From positions 1 to 64,000 of the forward strand of contig JADLZK010000232.1 in assembly GCA_015847255.1 (NCBI GenBank): DNA of 64,000 nt, in the 5' to 3' direction. Made by a program: the position numbers and the translations under genes. The notes below the pieces were generated by a model that saw only the letters and a list, made by a program, of their open reading frames with translations, made no database searches and had not been told where the DNA came from. This document shows, one piece after another, positions 48,663-61,386 of this stretch. How positions within the stretch are numbered: the first letter of the stretch is position 1; each line of letters starts with the position of its first letter. The stretch comes from Hyparrhenia diplandra (taxonomy: Eukaryota > Streptophyta > Magnoliopsida > Poales > Poaceae).

Positions 48663-48822
48663 TCTTATCTAAAACTCCACAAATGGCTATCCCGGGGGCT
48701 AAATTAAAGAATTCTTAAAACTACCATTAGGTCCACGTCACCTGGTAACTCCTCCGCACCCACTAAGCCCCATTCGCCTTCTGATTGGTTCCCTCAGTTG
48801 TAACTGAATTATCGCCACCGCA

Positions 48823-48996
48823 CGGTCTCTTCGTGTACCTTCCGTTGCTCAAGGTTGTCGTCGCGTGGGCCGCCGCCGCTTCCCCTCCTTCCGTGGCCAA
48901 CCGATTTCGTCGTGCGAGTACCTAATCCCGAGCACACGGTCTCTTCTTTCCGTCGCCCAACGATGTTATCGCATGGGCCGCCGCCGCTTCCCCTCC
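48823..48996. repeat. Diverged direct repeat inside the Helitron
   Basis: CACGGTCTCTTC...CCGTTGCTCAA...GTGGGCCGCCGCCGCTTCCC (from about 48823) recurs as CACGGTCTCTTC...CCGTCGCCCAA...ATGGGCCGCCGCCGCTTCCC (from about 48938), giving a period near 115 bp with several differences. Confidence 0.7.
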
Positions 48997-50668
48997 CCAC
49001 TAAGCTGCCTCCTCTTCCCGTACGAAACCAATGCGACCGTCCGCATGGTTTCCCTTCAGATCACGCCGCATAAATCCGCGGGATCGACCTCCTCCCCTTT
49101 CCTCTGGCCTCCCCTCTGGAGACGGCGGCGGCGGCGGCTCACCCACCTCCAACGCGTTCTGGTGTTGCTCCTGCGCCGGCATCGCAAAATCTTCATCACC
49201 GGTCTTCCCAGCCTCCCTGCGTGAGTTCCCTATGCGCTCCCCTCTAATTCGATTCAGGTTATATGGCTACTCCCCTTTACTGTTGCGTATGAACTGCAGG
49301 TGGTTACCCATATATGGATCTTGATTTTTATCTATTTGATTGACCGCCTCCGCCCCATGGATATTGGTTTTGACTTTTGAGCTCTTGGATTCATCATAAT
49401 ATCCATCGATATTGTTTGAGGTTCTTAATCTTTAACAGGTTAGTCTCCAAACCGTATATTTAAATGACCATAGCACCAACCCTATCTGTGAATGACCATA
49501 ACAGCATTTGTATATAGATATATCTTTGAATCCCCCTTTTCTGTAATTTATTTATAGCAATTTAATTGTTATTTATAAATAGCATTATGGAATTTAGACT
49601 ATTTGAAAGATATATTCATGTCTGATTCTGGATTGACATGGTTGTGTTTTTTTTAAATGGGCCAAGTAATCCATTTTAAAAAAATCTACGCTTGAGATTG
49701 AGACCAAACCTTCACTGCTCATCCATTTTTAGAAGAAACTACGCTGGAGATTGATACCAGACCTTTCCTATTTTTTGTTTATTTATTAGTTCTGTGAGCT
49801 GAACATTGGGACCAGATTTGTCCATTGTTTTGGTGAACAAACCAAATTACATATATTAACACCCTTTTGTGGATAGTGGCTTTGTGACTAGAGCATCCCA
49901 GTGTCTGCTATTACCTTCCTAGGATGAATGGCAGATTTGAAAAGGTTCATGTATATATTTTTTTGATTGCATTGTCTCTTGAAAAGGTTTTGTTGTTTAG
50001 TGATTTCAGTATTGACACTACATATGGTCTGTACAATTGCAGTAATCCAACATCGCTAGAAAAGTGAACAACACATACACACACATGTAAGCCCCCACCT
50101 CCTACAAAAGGTATTATTGCAAATATGCATTAGTGCCATTTCTTTCACATATAGTTATATAAGGCATCTGTTTTTGAATGTTATAAACAGACCCGCGAGG
50201 TACAATCTGTTTGTTCAACACAATGTCCTTGCTTATGCATGTATAAGCAGCTAAAAACATGCACTAATAAAAGGAATAAAGGGATAGAATCTTCTATGTT
50301 TTTTCCCAGTCCTGGTCCATTATTATGTTTTCTTTATGATTTTATATGTGGTTCTGTGATTAATCTAAACAACGATTCATTACAGGTTATGTTTTGATTT
50401 CCTGAAAACAGAGATCACTTGACCACCTGGAGATACACCTTTTTTTTTTTCAACTACAGGTCATTGTAAAATGTTCGCTGGCAGCGTCAAATACATCCTA
50501 CGGTACATGGGTGATCATCAATATGGTTTGTTACTTTATAAACCTAATTAGTAGGCTCATGTAAGGCTGTTTTCTATCTCTAATTTCGTCTTCTTGATTT
50601 TTGTAAAACTGACGAATGGGCTATCATATACCTTGCCATCTTAACTTTCGCCCTCTGCATATTTGCTT

Positions 50669-50820
50669 AGTGTTTGCTGGCCGGTCGAAGCGCCGTCGAT
50701 TAACTCGCCCATTCGTCAGAGCCAGAAGATGCCAAGTCCTGGGCGCTGTCATAGAACTAAATATGTTTGCTGACCGGTCGAAGCGCCGTCGGTTAACTCG
50801 CTGCCGGCAAGTCCTGGGCG
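50669..50820. repeat. Direct repeat inside the Helitron
   Basis: GTTTGCTGGCCGGTCGAAGC followed by GCCGTCGATTAACTCGCC recurs about 96 bp later as GTTTGCTGACCGGTCGAAGC followed by GCCGTCGGTTAACTCGC. AAGTCCTGGGCGCT is also shared. It encodes no recognisable protein. Confidence 0.75.
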
Positions 50821-53689
50821 CTTGGCGCTCTGGATCTGCCTTGCCAGTATGCAGATCACTTCTGCATCGACCGTGGTAGCAGTAGCAGAGCTAGCCGAAG
50901 GGCATGAGCCGTCGGTGAATCCCCGGGTTGCGATGTGGGCGGATCTGATAAAAGCTGCGGAAGGACAAGCGGAGAGTCAGGTTCGACGCAGCAGTGGGGG
51001 AGAAAGCACCTTGAGGCGAAGGTGAATCTAACCTGTGGTCCAGTGCTATTGACTGTGGCGCTGCTGATGTAACACGTACTACATCGGTCGCCATATTGGG
51101 GATGAATGCCAACTGACACACTGGAGATTGAGAAACATGCTGAAGGTATGAACGAGTAGCTCTATTGGTTGTAGCAGTGGCTTCTCAGTCCTCATTATCT
51201 GGTGGTATGATCAAGACAGCATTGTGTAGTTCAGTAATTCCAACTTCATAGAGCACACCTTTTACATTGTTCACTATTGCCTTCGTTTTGCAGGTTCTGA
51301 GTCGAGCAGCTGGCAATGCCCATTCTTTGGCTTAGGGGAGGTTAGTCATCTTAAGGATCTCGGTATTTATTAACTGTTGCAACAAAATTGGTGTCCACAT
51401 GTAAAGAACAATATGTTCATGCTGGGTCTGAGGATCAACAGCCACCAAGTGTGGCTGTCGCCGATCTTTGGTTGGTTCCTGGTGTCCATCTTTTTTGGTG
51501 AGTTGGATGTGGATGAGGACCCGACACACAATGTACTCAAGCACTAAATTCATTTGAAACTTTTTTTTTCAGGATTACTTGAACTGTATTTTGTTATGCC
51601 AAGCTACTAAAATTTTCATTATACCAAATACTGTGTGTAGCTGATTTTGTGTTTAAATGATAACAGGAGAAAGAGATAGCGGCTGCAACAAAGAAGCTGG
51701 CATAGTGCCAGGAGACTATATTGATTGTTGGCCGTCAGCTGCAATCTATCGTCCTCCAGATAAGTCACTAGGCTCTTCACCTAATCGACAACGCATGGAT
51801 GAGTTTCTCCACTGGCACAGGTCAGACAACACAAGTCAACTTAGTCATCAACTAAATATTAATGCTTATAGATCTGATTATCCTCTTCTTTTACAATTCA
51901 ATAAAATTCAGGAAAATGAAAACACACAATGGAGCAAGCACACCTCCATCTACAGAAACTATACAATCATCATCAGCCCAACAAAGGTAAAAAAAAAAAA
52001 AATCTTGATAGTTTCTACTCAGCACTTTCGGTGCCTGTGCATCTCACAAAACATATGTTTATATTTATTACAAGAATATAGCACACACTAAATTGAAAAC
52101 TAGACCGAGTTTGTTCTTGCAAATTCAATCAAAATGAAATATCATTTCTGGAACTATCTCTGTTTTCGATCAAGTCATTATTCACTTTTTTCATCCTCAT
52201 TATTACCTGTCCTGTTTCAGCACTGGGACCATACTCAAACACATGCTATTCATCGATCCTTTAGGTCATCACAATACATTGAACAGGTTTAATAATTGAA
52301 TCATGTAAAAACCAAAGCAATAACATGCTATTTAGTAACCTTCAGAGCTATTCAAAATTCAAATACATAGCTGTTAGTTGACATTTACTTAATTTTCACA
52401 CCAGCTCACTGGCCAAAAGAAAGCTAGATGTCAATCAAGTTGCTCCAATTGATACTCAAAGCAATCAGCCAAAACAACAGTAAGTCCTACTTATCATGTC
52501 TTTTCATTCAGGTTTTTACTACAAAGTGATTATATAGTGAATTACATATTTTGGAAACATATGCACTTTGTTTTTGCGATGTGTTGAATCATTTAATTAA
52601 ACAATGTATTGTTGTTGGATTCTGTTCTGGATTTCTTTTTATGACAAATGGCAATTGTTGCATGGTTGTACATGGATTCGTCCATGATTTATTTAAAGGA
52701 TTTTGGAAAAGTAGGTGAGATAATGCAGGTTTTACTACAAAAGTGAGTATATGTGAGAGAATTTGCAAAGCATTGTGTTTTTTTTTTAAAAAAAAAAAGG
52801 TTAAAGCTGTCTGTCTGGTGGCCAGCGGAATTCAGCAGATTCCAGCAAACGCGATCTTTGGTTGTGGTCTATAAGTCACCATTTCAGTTTCATTACACCC
52901 CATTGCACCAAATGCCTTTTTCCATGGCCATGATTGATACTCTACTGCAAGAGGATTTTTGCTGGTCGGCTCAAATTTTTTAATTGCAGGTCTATTACGG
53001 TTTTTCATCCTTTCTTGCCATATGCTCTATGATTTCAATCTGTCGCTGCTGAGTTTGCTACTGTTGTCCCAGTATATCAGCTACCATATGAGACACAAAG
53101 GACCTTATTCGCTAGCACCATTCCTGCACTCCCATTTGTTCCATTTTGGGTGGTATATTATAGATATTCGAGTCCCAACCATTCTATAACAAAAGAAATT
53201 ATTTAATCAGTTTAGGTATATCTTAGCAGGATATGCATACTTCAAAATTACATATTAGCATATTGATAATTTTATATTCTCATGTTTTTCTAACATTTAT
53301 ATTACAAAAAAATGCAGGTAGCTTTCGAGAGTTATTACGCCTCAAGGACAAGATTTACAGCATTATATCATCTACCAAAGATTTCATCAAATAAATTAGA
53401 ATATATATTATATTACATTCTGACGGATTGTCACCCGTACAACATGTCTTAATTTTCCTATTGCATATTCCTTCACCTTTTGGAGTTCAAAACATGCCAT
53501 TAAATAATGTTTATGCCATTGAGTATACTCTGTTTTATGCATAGATTCTTCATAGCTAACTCTATTCCTAATCAATACAATGTAATTCTACTCAACATCT
53601 CATTGAGATCATATTACTTTGTGATTACACAACAAACCTAAAACAAAACCCTGTTAAACCCTGCTGCAACGCGCTGGGAATCCATCTAG

Positions 53690-54115
53690 TATAAATAGTG
53701 TGTAAGGTCATTCCGTTTCAACCAGAACGGCTGTGCAGCATTATTCAGTGCACATAAGTTGGAGAGCATAACATACTGACTTAGTTGCACAGCAATCTGT
53801 AATAATTTCAGTTCATACTAGCATACAGCTCAATTTACATGAGGTAAAAAGATACCGCAAAAGACATCTACCAACCCAACTTACTAGGGTGCGAGGTCAT
53901 TCCACTTCAACCAGAATGACGGTGCAGCATTATTCAGTGCACATAAGAAGTTGGAGAGCATAACATAGTAAATTTGTAAGAACTGGATTTTGTTGCACAA
54001 CAATGTGTACTTTTAATTTGAATTAATTTGAATTCATAGTAGGATACAGCTCAATTTTTACACGAGGTACAAAGACACCGCAAAAAGACATCTCCTACCA
54101 ACTTGTTAGGACTCA
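53690..54115. repeat. Tandem repeat units right of the Helitron, THOC7 3' flank
   Basis: Two further copies of about 190-220 bp each contain GGTCATTCC(G/A)(T/C)TTCAACCAGAA, GTGCAGCATTATTCAGTGCA, TTGGAGAGCATAACATA, ATACAGCTCAATTT and CCGCAAAAGACATCT (from about 53706 and 53892). They diverge by substitutions and small indels and end about 65 bp from the THOC7 stop codon. Confidence 0.85.
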
Positions 54116-54179
54116 TTGTCCAAAAAACCATGTGATTGATTTTGCAAGCAGGTCTACACCAGATGTGAATATATCTCAA

Positions 54180-55551
54180 TCAGTCAACAACCATGGAATC
54201 TGAAGCACCCACGCTCCCTTCTTCTATGCTCATCTTCTGCTCTACGGTGATAGCTCTCAGCTCATCTGCTATACTCTTTTGCTCATCTTCAATCGAGATC
54301 TGCAATTCCTCAACCTGTAAAGGTACCACCACATGAACAGACATTCCTAGATTAATCCAGAAGGTTGAATTGGATTATGCTATATAAGGAGGTTTCCTGC
54401 AGAAGTGAACTGCACGAGAACTATCAATTATGGTTTCATTCAAAGAAAATAACTGTACACTTCCTATTATGGTTTCAAAAAGAAAATAAATGTACACTTC
54501 CTATTTATATGTGCCAGTCAAAAAGGTCCAATAAGACACCTGAGTCAAAAATTTGTTCATAAGGTTAGGTGGCTGATCATGTACAAGTTTCAAGATCAAT
54601 CATATATAATCGTAATCCTAATCTGATTGTTAATTCGTATAGCAAAATTATGTGTGCTGTAGATATCTGAACCAGAAATTCATGAAGCATCACATTTATT
54701 ACTCAAAAGTGTTCCAAAATGTAGGTCATTGTAGTTTTGTCCTAAATCAAGCTTCACCAACTTTGACTAAGTTTATATAAAAAAGTATTAATACCTAAAT
54801 ACCAAATAAATGCACTATCAAAGACATTCCATGGTGATTTAACAAAACAAATTTGATGTTGTAGCTAGTCGGTAATTTATCCTATATACTTGGTGCGAAG
54901 GAACCAATGAGTATATTATTTTTAACTGAGCAATATATTCCAATGTGCTTTTTATAATATACATGACAACACAACCTGAAATAAAAAACACATTATGCGT
55001 GAACTTACCACATGTAGAAGAAGGGCAAACTGCTTCTTCCTCAGTTCTAAAGTCCTTATGCATGCTACATTCTCAGCCTCAAATCCAGCTATCTCCTTCT
55101 CAAGATCTGCAATGAGTTTTTGGTTTCTGAATCGTGGAGGCTGCAAAGAAATCCTTCCGGATGGCTTCACATTCTTCTTTGTGCTGCCTCTCAATCTTGC
55201 TCTGCTCGAGTTGTTTCTTAAGGTCCTCGATATCAGTCTTGGCTTGCAAAAGATCGCTCAATCTCAACCTGCAGCTCATTACAGCTTTCCTTCTCCCTAA
55301 TGTTTGCATCAACCACAGCCTTGCTTTTCAGAAGAGGTAGCTCAAAGGTGTTAATTTCCTGTAGAAAGGCCTTGTACAGTCTTTCACAGTCATGCTATCT
55401 GTTTCCTTCTCGATCTCGGTGGCAAAGGACATGAACTTCTTCTGAAACTTCTTTAGTGGCGTTCCGCCCCTGGTGAGTGGATTGTCAGTGAAGCCTGTGT
55501 TTAATAATTGCATCATCATCCTGTGGTCCCAAGCGCATAATGTGCAGACAT
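54180..55551 (-). CDS. THOC7: THO complex subunit 7 (THOC7)
   Basis: A nuclear subunit of THO/TREX, which couples transcription to mRNA packaging and export. Two coding exons on the minus strand: 55551-55009 and 54314-54180, with stop complement TCA at 54180-54182. The protein is a long coiled coil. Recognisable blocks are SAHYALGP near the N-terminus, TPLKKFQKKFMSFATEIEKE, EDLKKQLEQSKIERQHKEEC followed by EAIRK, LEKEIAGFEAENVACIRTLE, LRKKQFALLLHVV and VEELQISIEDEQKSIADELR, ending SDSMVVD. Length, about 225 residues, fits the family. The ATG at 55551 is the first available in the exon, but plant homologues usually have some 15 residues more, so an upstream coding exon is possible. Several small indels break the raw frame in the first exon; the last exon is clean. 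Confidence 0.88.
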
Positions 55552-55560
55552 TTTCTTCAC

Positions 55561-56644
55561 CTAGCTACCTTCCCTCCCTTTGGCTTAGAAAGCATTTACA
55601 AAGTGGGGATGCAATAACTGAAAACCGAAAAGTGCTATGAGAGAAAATATTTATAATCAAAGTCAGGTAAGGCTATCTCATTTGGTGATATAACAGAACA
55701 TATACAGCTACAAACTACTCAAACACATAAAAAATTGAAAATGTTTGTTCAAGCCAAGCTGCAGAAAAATACAACTGCATAGATGTAAGAGAACAAGTTT
55801 CCACAACTAACCCAATACGCATAATCAAACTAAGGAATTGCAAAATACCTGCTTCAATCTCTGTTTTCAATTTTTCCTATGCTAAATTTTCAGTAACAAC
55901 CAAAGAACGTTTTCTTACATAGAAATGTCAGTGCATCAGTTTCAGAAAAATGAACAACTTATTTATGCTGGAACAAGCTATTGAAATAAAAAAATGGAGA
56001 AGTTTCGTGTAACTTCTTGCTATACTGTATATATCTCTAAATCATACAGGACGAATCTTCTGCCGACTCCATGCTTGTCGCTGCTAAACCATGCACCTGA
56101 TCTAACAGAAGAATCCCCAAAACAATGAATCATGAAAGAGGATTGCCTCGAATTACATATAGTAGCAGGAGCCGACTCACACTTAATTAGATTTCAGATC
56201 CGAATACGAAGAGTATATGGTTTGGGCGCACGGTTTTACAGCAGGAAGGGAAGACCGAGGGGAGGGCGTACTACGAATAGCAAAGTTAGGGTTTGGGCGC
56301 ACGGCTTCGCGCAGCAGGAAGGAAGACAAGACGAGGGTGTACCAATTGGGGCTCGTCGACGGCGAAGGAATGAAGTAGGGCGGCAGCGACGGCGGCCGGC
56401 TCAGTCGTCGGTGGGTGTCGAGGGTTGCGCGCGGGGGGGTAGCGCCGGCGGTGTACTCCGAGCGTCGGGTGGCAGGTGGTGGCCGATCGTGACGAGGGAA
56501 GGGCGGCGGCGGACGGACAGAGTCGAAGGAGTGGCTATGTTGGGCCGGTATGGGCCGGCTATAGGCCCATGAGATTGGTTTGGTTGAGATGCTCGTGACT
56601 GCGGGGCAAGTCTGGGTACTGGGAGTGATGGAAAAAGAAGGGAA
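55561..56644. promoter_or_regulatory. THOC7 upstream region with site II cluster
   Basis: On the minus strand the region gives a leader with the plant-typical CAAACCCTAAC (about 56283-56293) and no clear extra coding exon. Three TGGGCC/GGCCCA site II motifs lie within 30 bp at 56541-56546, 56551-56556 and 56564-56569, upstream of the minus-strand gene. Such clusters are common in plant housekeeping promoters. A diverged direct repeat (GGTTTGGGCGCACGG, about 56219 and 56289) is present in the leader. Confidence 0.5.
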
Positions 56645-59600
56645 AAAAGTCTACTTTTGGGTCCCCCCTTTTGCGAGAAGTGATTTTTCGGCCCCTCAAC
56701 TCCAAAACCCGACAAAACGCTCCCTTTTCTTTTCAAAACGTGCGAGATTTCGCCTGCGGCGCGGTTTTTGGACGGTGGTTTGCCACAACCCGGTTTTGCT
56801 ACAATGGCTGTGGTTTCGTTTTTCCCTTATTCTTATTTATTTTAATTTGAATCTTTCAAAAATCATAGTAAATCACGAGAAAAATCATAAAATAGAAAAT
56901 CTAATTTTTGTTGGACTCCACATAAGTAGAGCTACACTCCATGAATATATAATATGGTATACTTTTAATATAAAATTTTTGCTAGGAAGGGTTTTTGCCT
57001 TTTTCTTTTTATTTATTTCAACTCAATATTTAAAAATCATAATAAATTATAAAAATCATATAATTGAAAAACCAATTTTGCTAAGACTCCATGAGCATAT
57101 TTACACAATAAAGATATATAGCGTATACTATTTAATTTATCGGGTCGGGTTCCATCGGTCGGGGTTCACGGCTACAGACGCACGCACGCCCAGTCAAGAC
57201 AACAAACCTAGCTAACCTAACCCGGCTAAAAGAGCCATGAAAGTGAATCCATATGCTTTACATGTTTATCAGCATCTCGTGTGGAGTCCAACAAAATTGA
57301 ATTTTTTTTTATAATTTTCTATAATTTACTATGATTTTTTAAAGATTGAGATGAAATAAATAAAAAGTGAAAGGCAAAAACTTTCTAGTAAAAAATTTTG
57401 TACTAAAGTATACCATATATATTCATTAAGTGCAGTTTTACTCATGTGGAGTCCAACAAAATTGATTTTCTATTTTATGATTTTCTGTGATTTATGATTT
57501 TTGAAAGATTCACCAAATAAATAAAAAGAGAAAAACGAAACCACAGTCACTGTAGCAAAACCGAGTTACCGTAGCTTGGGGGAACCACCGTCCAAACCCG
57601 CCGAGGGACGAAATCGCATGGTTTGAAAGTTGAGGACCCCTTTGTCCGGTTTTGTTGAGGGACCAAAATCGAGACTTCGCAAAGTGTAAAAAGTCTACAT
57701 TCTGGCCCCAACTTTGCGAAAAGTCTCGAAACCTTTCACCCAAACCTGACAAAACGGCCCCCTCAACTTTTCAAACGGCTTGGACTTCCAAGCATGGTTT
57801 CACGGTGGTTTCGCTTACAAGAATGGTTTTGCTACAATGGTGTGGGTTTCGTTTTTCCCTTTTCTTATTTATTTCTACCAATCTTCAAAAAATCATAGTA
57901 AATCACAGAAAAAATCATAAAATAGAAAAATCTAATTTTGTTGACTCCACATAAGTAGAGCTACACGATGAATATATAATATGGTATACTTCTTAATATA
58001 GTAAAATTTTTGCTAGGAAGTTGTTTTTTTTTTTTTTTTATTTATTTCAACTCAATCTTTTAAAAATCATAATAAATTATAAAAAAAATATAATTGAAAA
58101 ACCAATGGTTAGACTCACATGAGCATATTTACACAATAAAGATATATAGGTGTACTATTTAATTCTATTGGTCGTTCCATCGAAAGCTCACAGCTCGCGT
58201 ACGCACGCACGCAGACACACAACAAACCTAGCTAACCTAACTCCAAATAAAGAGCCATAGTAACTATGTAATCGTTGGTTGCACGCCTCATGTGGAGTCC
58301 AACAAAAATTGGAATTTTTATTTTATAATTTTTGGCATAATTTACTATGATTTTTAAAGATTGAGATGAAATAAATAAAAAGGAAAAGGCAAACCTTCTA
58401 GTAAAAATTTTGTACTAAAGTATACCATATTATATATATTCATTGTGAAGCTCTTACCATGTGGAGTCCAACAAAAATTGGATTTTCTATTTTACGAATT
58501 TTTTCTCGCGATTTATTATGATTTTTGAAAGATTCAAACTGTAAAATAAATAAAAAAGGGAAAAACGAAACCACGACACCGTAGCAAAACCGGAGTTACC
58601 GTGAAACGAAACCACCGCCCAAACCCGCCGGCGACGAAATCTGCATGGTTTGAAAAAGTTGAGGGACCCGCTTTTGTCCTGCCGAAGTCTGAGGGACCAA
58701 AATCTGACTTTCGCAGTGGAAAAAGTTATATTCGCCCTCAACTTTTTGCGAAAAGTCGATGTCTCTCACTTTCAAAAATCGACAGACGCCTCAACTCTTT
58801 CACCGCAGATGCTGGTCGCGAAGTTGGCGAGCTGCTGAACTCCTGCTTACATGCGACGTGGTTTTGCTTTTTCTTTTTATGCTGCCGATCTTTCAAAAAT
58901 CATGTAAATCACGTAAAAACATGTGCATAGAAAATCTGATTTTGTTGACTCACATAAGTAGAGCTACGATGAATATATAATATGGTATACTTTTAATATG
59001 TGCTTAGAAGGTTTTGCCTTTTTTTTTTTTATTTTATTTAAAATTTAAAAATCATAATAAATTATAAAAAAAATCATGAAAACCAATTTTGCTAGACTCC
59101 ACATGAAGATATTTACACAACAAAGATTTATAGGTGTACTATTTAATTTATTGGTCGTGCCCATCGATCAAACATACCGCGCACGCACGCACGCCAGACA
59201 AAGACAATAAACCTAGCTAACCCAACTCAGCCTGGAAGAGCCATAGTAACTATGTGTACCGTGTTATTGCACGCCTCATGTGGAGTCCAACAAAATTGAA
59301 TTTTTATTTTATAATTTTTCTATAATTTACTATGATTTTTTAAAAGATTGAGATGAAATAAATAAAAAAGAAAAGGCAAACCTTCTAGTAAAAATTTTGT
59401 ACTAAAGTATACCATATTATATATTCATTGCAGCTCTACTCATGTGGGAGTCCAACAACAAAATTGATTTTTCTATTTTATGAATTTTCTCAGATTTATT
59501 ATGATTTTTGAAAGATTCAATTCAAATAAATAAAAAGGGAAAAAACGAAACCACAGTCACTGTAGTAAAACCGAGTTACTGTAGCTAACTCCACCGGCCC

Positions 59601-59715
59601 AAACCCGCCGAGGGACGAAATCTGCATTTGGCTTGAAAGCTGGCGACCGCTTTGGCCCTGCCAGTTTCATACCCCAAAATCTATTTTCGCAGTTCGAGAC
59701 CAAAGTAGTACTTTT
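56645..59715. repeat. Three tandem copies of a ~1 kb foldback element
   Basis: Each unit has a left arm of about 400-480 bp, a spacer of about 150-200 bp and a right arm that is the inverted complement of the left. Approximate units: 56645-57690, 57691-58730 and 58731-59715. Left arms carry GTTTTGCTACAATGG, GGTTTCGTTTTTCCCTT, CAAAAATCATAGTAAATCAC, TTGTTGGACTCCACAT and AATATGGTATACTTTTAATA; right arms carry the complements in reverse order. Spacers share AACAAACCTAGCTAACC. Units two and three are more eroded by small deletions than unit one. No coding capacity is seen. Transcripts would form long double-stranded hairpins, a known source of small RNAs. Confidence 0.85.
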
Positions 59716-61386
59716 TTCCAAAAGGAGTGGTAGGATTGCAGCATACACGCCCGGACCACATGATACCCGTTTGAGGGCCCGCTTGGCAAATTGTAGAAAG
59801 CTAGATCCAAACATAAGCGATCCTCTACTTAAAAAAACATAAGCGTGATCCAAAGTCATTCTGCTTCTTTTGGAAAATAATTGGAACTCAACATAAGCGA
59901 TCTTTTGCAAAAACAAATGAGATGAGAAGTTCATTTTACAATCAAAATTTTGACTCCAAATGTTGGGCATCGAACTGAACTTCTATAGCCATCTTTGGGC
60001 AAAACCAACTATGAAAATTGACAAATTTTGTTCTCATTCCAAAAACATGGTGTTTGTACTACTTTCTAAAAAAAAAATAGAGATTGGTTTTAATATTTTA
60101 AATTAAATTATTTATTTTAAATTTAAAAAAAATGAAATCGATACGCCAAAGTTCTTAAAGTATATAAGTATATATTAAATAAATATCTATTATTACTTGA
60201 CTGCATAATGTTTGAGCCCTGCCTCGTTTGAACATACTACCTATTCACCAAGCAATAAAAAATTAAAAGCGCTAGCTATGAATAAGATCTTGAGGTGGTG
60301 AGCATGAATACCTACAAGTACAAGTTTTTTTAGAAAGTTACCGGCACACTTTTATTGAATTGAAAAACATCATCTTCAAGATCTTCCATATACTCGCTGT
60401 CCATTATGATTTTTATTTCACAATTAGGCCATTCACCCATTTCTGTTGGATTCTTTTGGTTTGATCCTTGTCGCCTTATACCATAATTTTGAGGAACACG
60501 TCATTTGCATGTTTTTCTATTGCTGAATAAATTTCAAACAAAGATTGCGAGGACAATAAATCCACAGTAGCCATCGGCCAAACTCTTAACACTATTGATC
60601 CAATTATCTCGGATACATGATGCTTAAATGTTGCTACCAACTCTGAACAACAGAGACACTACAGTTTCTACCCAAGCTAACAACTCCGCTATGCCTGTTG
60701 CCCGGTGAGATCACACCAGAGCACGGCTCCGCTTCTATTAGATAGTGCTACTTGCGATCTGAGGTGGCCTTGGCCTCAAAAGTCCTTTACGCCCTTCCAA
60801 AGTAGCCACCCCACTGTGAAGAAGGAGTCGGGCTTACACCGCAAGGATTTGGGGAGCTTTTTCCGCCTCTCAGCCACCAACACATGAAGTCATCATCCCT
60901 GGCTTGAAACAATGCCATGGAGGAAGTCGTCCAATTACACCATAATAAAATGAGGAAGACGTTTAAGACATAACACCTTCTTTTATTGAGTAGTGGAAGT
61001 GTTTTTTCTTTTCCTTCAAATCAAGCGTTTTTTAAATTTATAGTCAAAGAAAAGAAAAGGATAATTTAAAAAACAGTCCATTAGCATCAATCATACATTT
61101 ACGTTTGGTTTTTTTTTCTTGAGGTGTACATTATTCAGGAATGGAAGTAGCGAGCAAGGCCAAAGGTATGCGCCAGCACGCAGCACATGCAATTGCTCCG
61201 CCACTTCACGAATCCAGTCCATTCAGAGTCACAGGAATCCTCTAATTCACCGCGCCGTGACAACAAGACCTTCCCAAGTCTCTGTCACAGCCGCATCCTC
61301 ACGGGCTTCCTCGCAGTATCACTCACTACCCTTCCCATCAGGTATCAGCAACATCAGGGAAGAGCCTGTGAGCCGCATTGAGGGCG
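59716..61386. other. AT-rich intergenic region
   Basis: After the foldback array comes AT-rich sequence with low-complexity A/T stretches (about 60060-60190). The somewhat GC-richer part at 60690-60890 has open frames on both strands but no family I can name. CT-rich sequence at about 61190-61370 is probably the leader of the next gene. Confidence 0.4.

Larger units (their letters stand above)
48663..53689 (+). mobile_element. Non-autonomous Helitron
   Basis: The 5' end is TCTTATCTAAAACTCC, preceded by A. The 3' end is CCATCTAG, followed by T, with CAACGCGCTGGG just upstream as in plant Helitron 3' hairpin regions. So the TC start, CTRR end and A/T insertion site are all met. No Rep or helicase frame was seen in its 5.0 kb. 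The boundaries are supported by a neighbouring tandem repeat unit that preserves the uninterrupted site. The left part is GC-rich with open frames on both strands, possibly captured gene sequence that I cannot name. Confidence 0.72.

Noticed and set aside
60690..60890. Possible remnant of a reverse transcriptase or RNase H gene
   Set aside because: Translations in all frames gave no convincing catalytic motif or conserved block.
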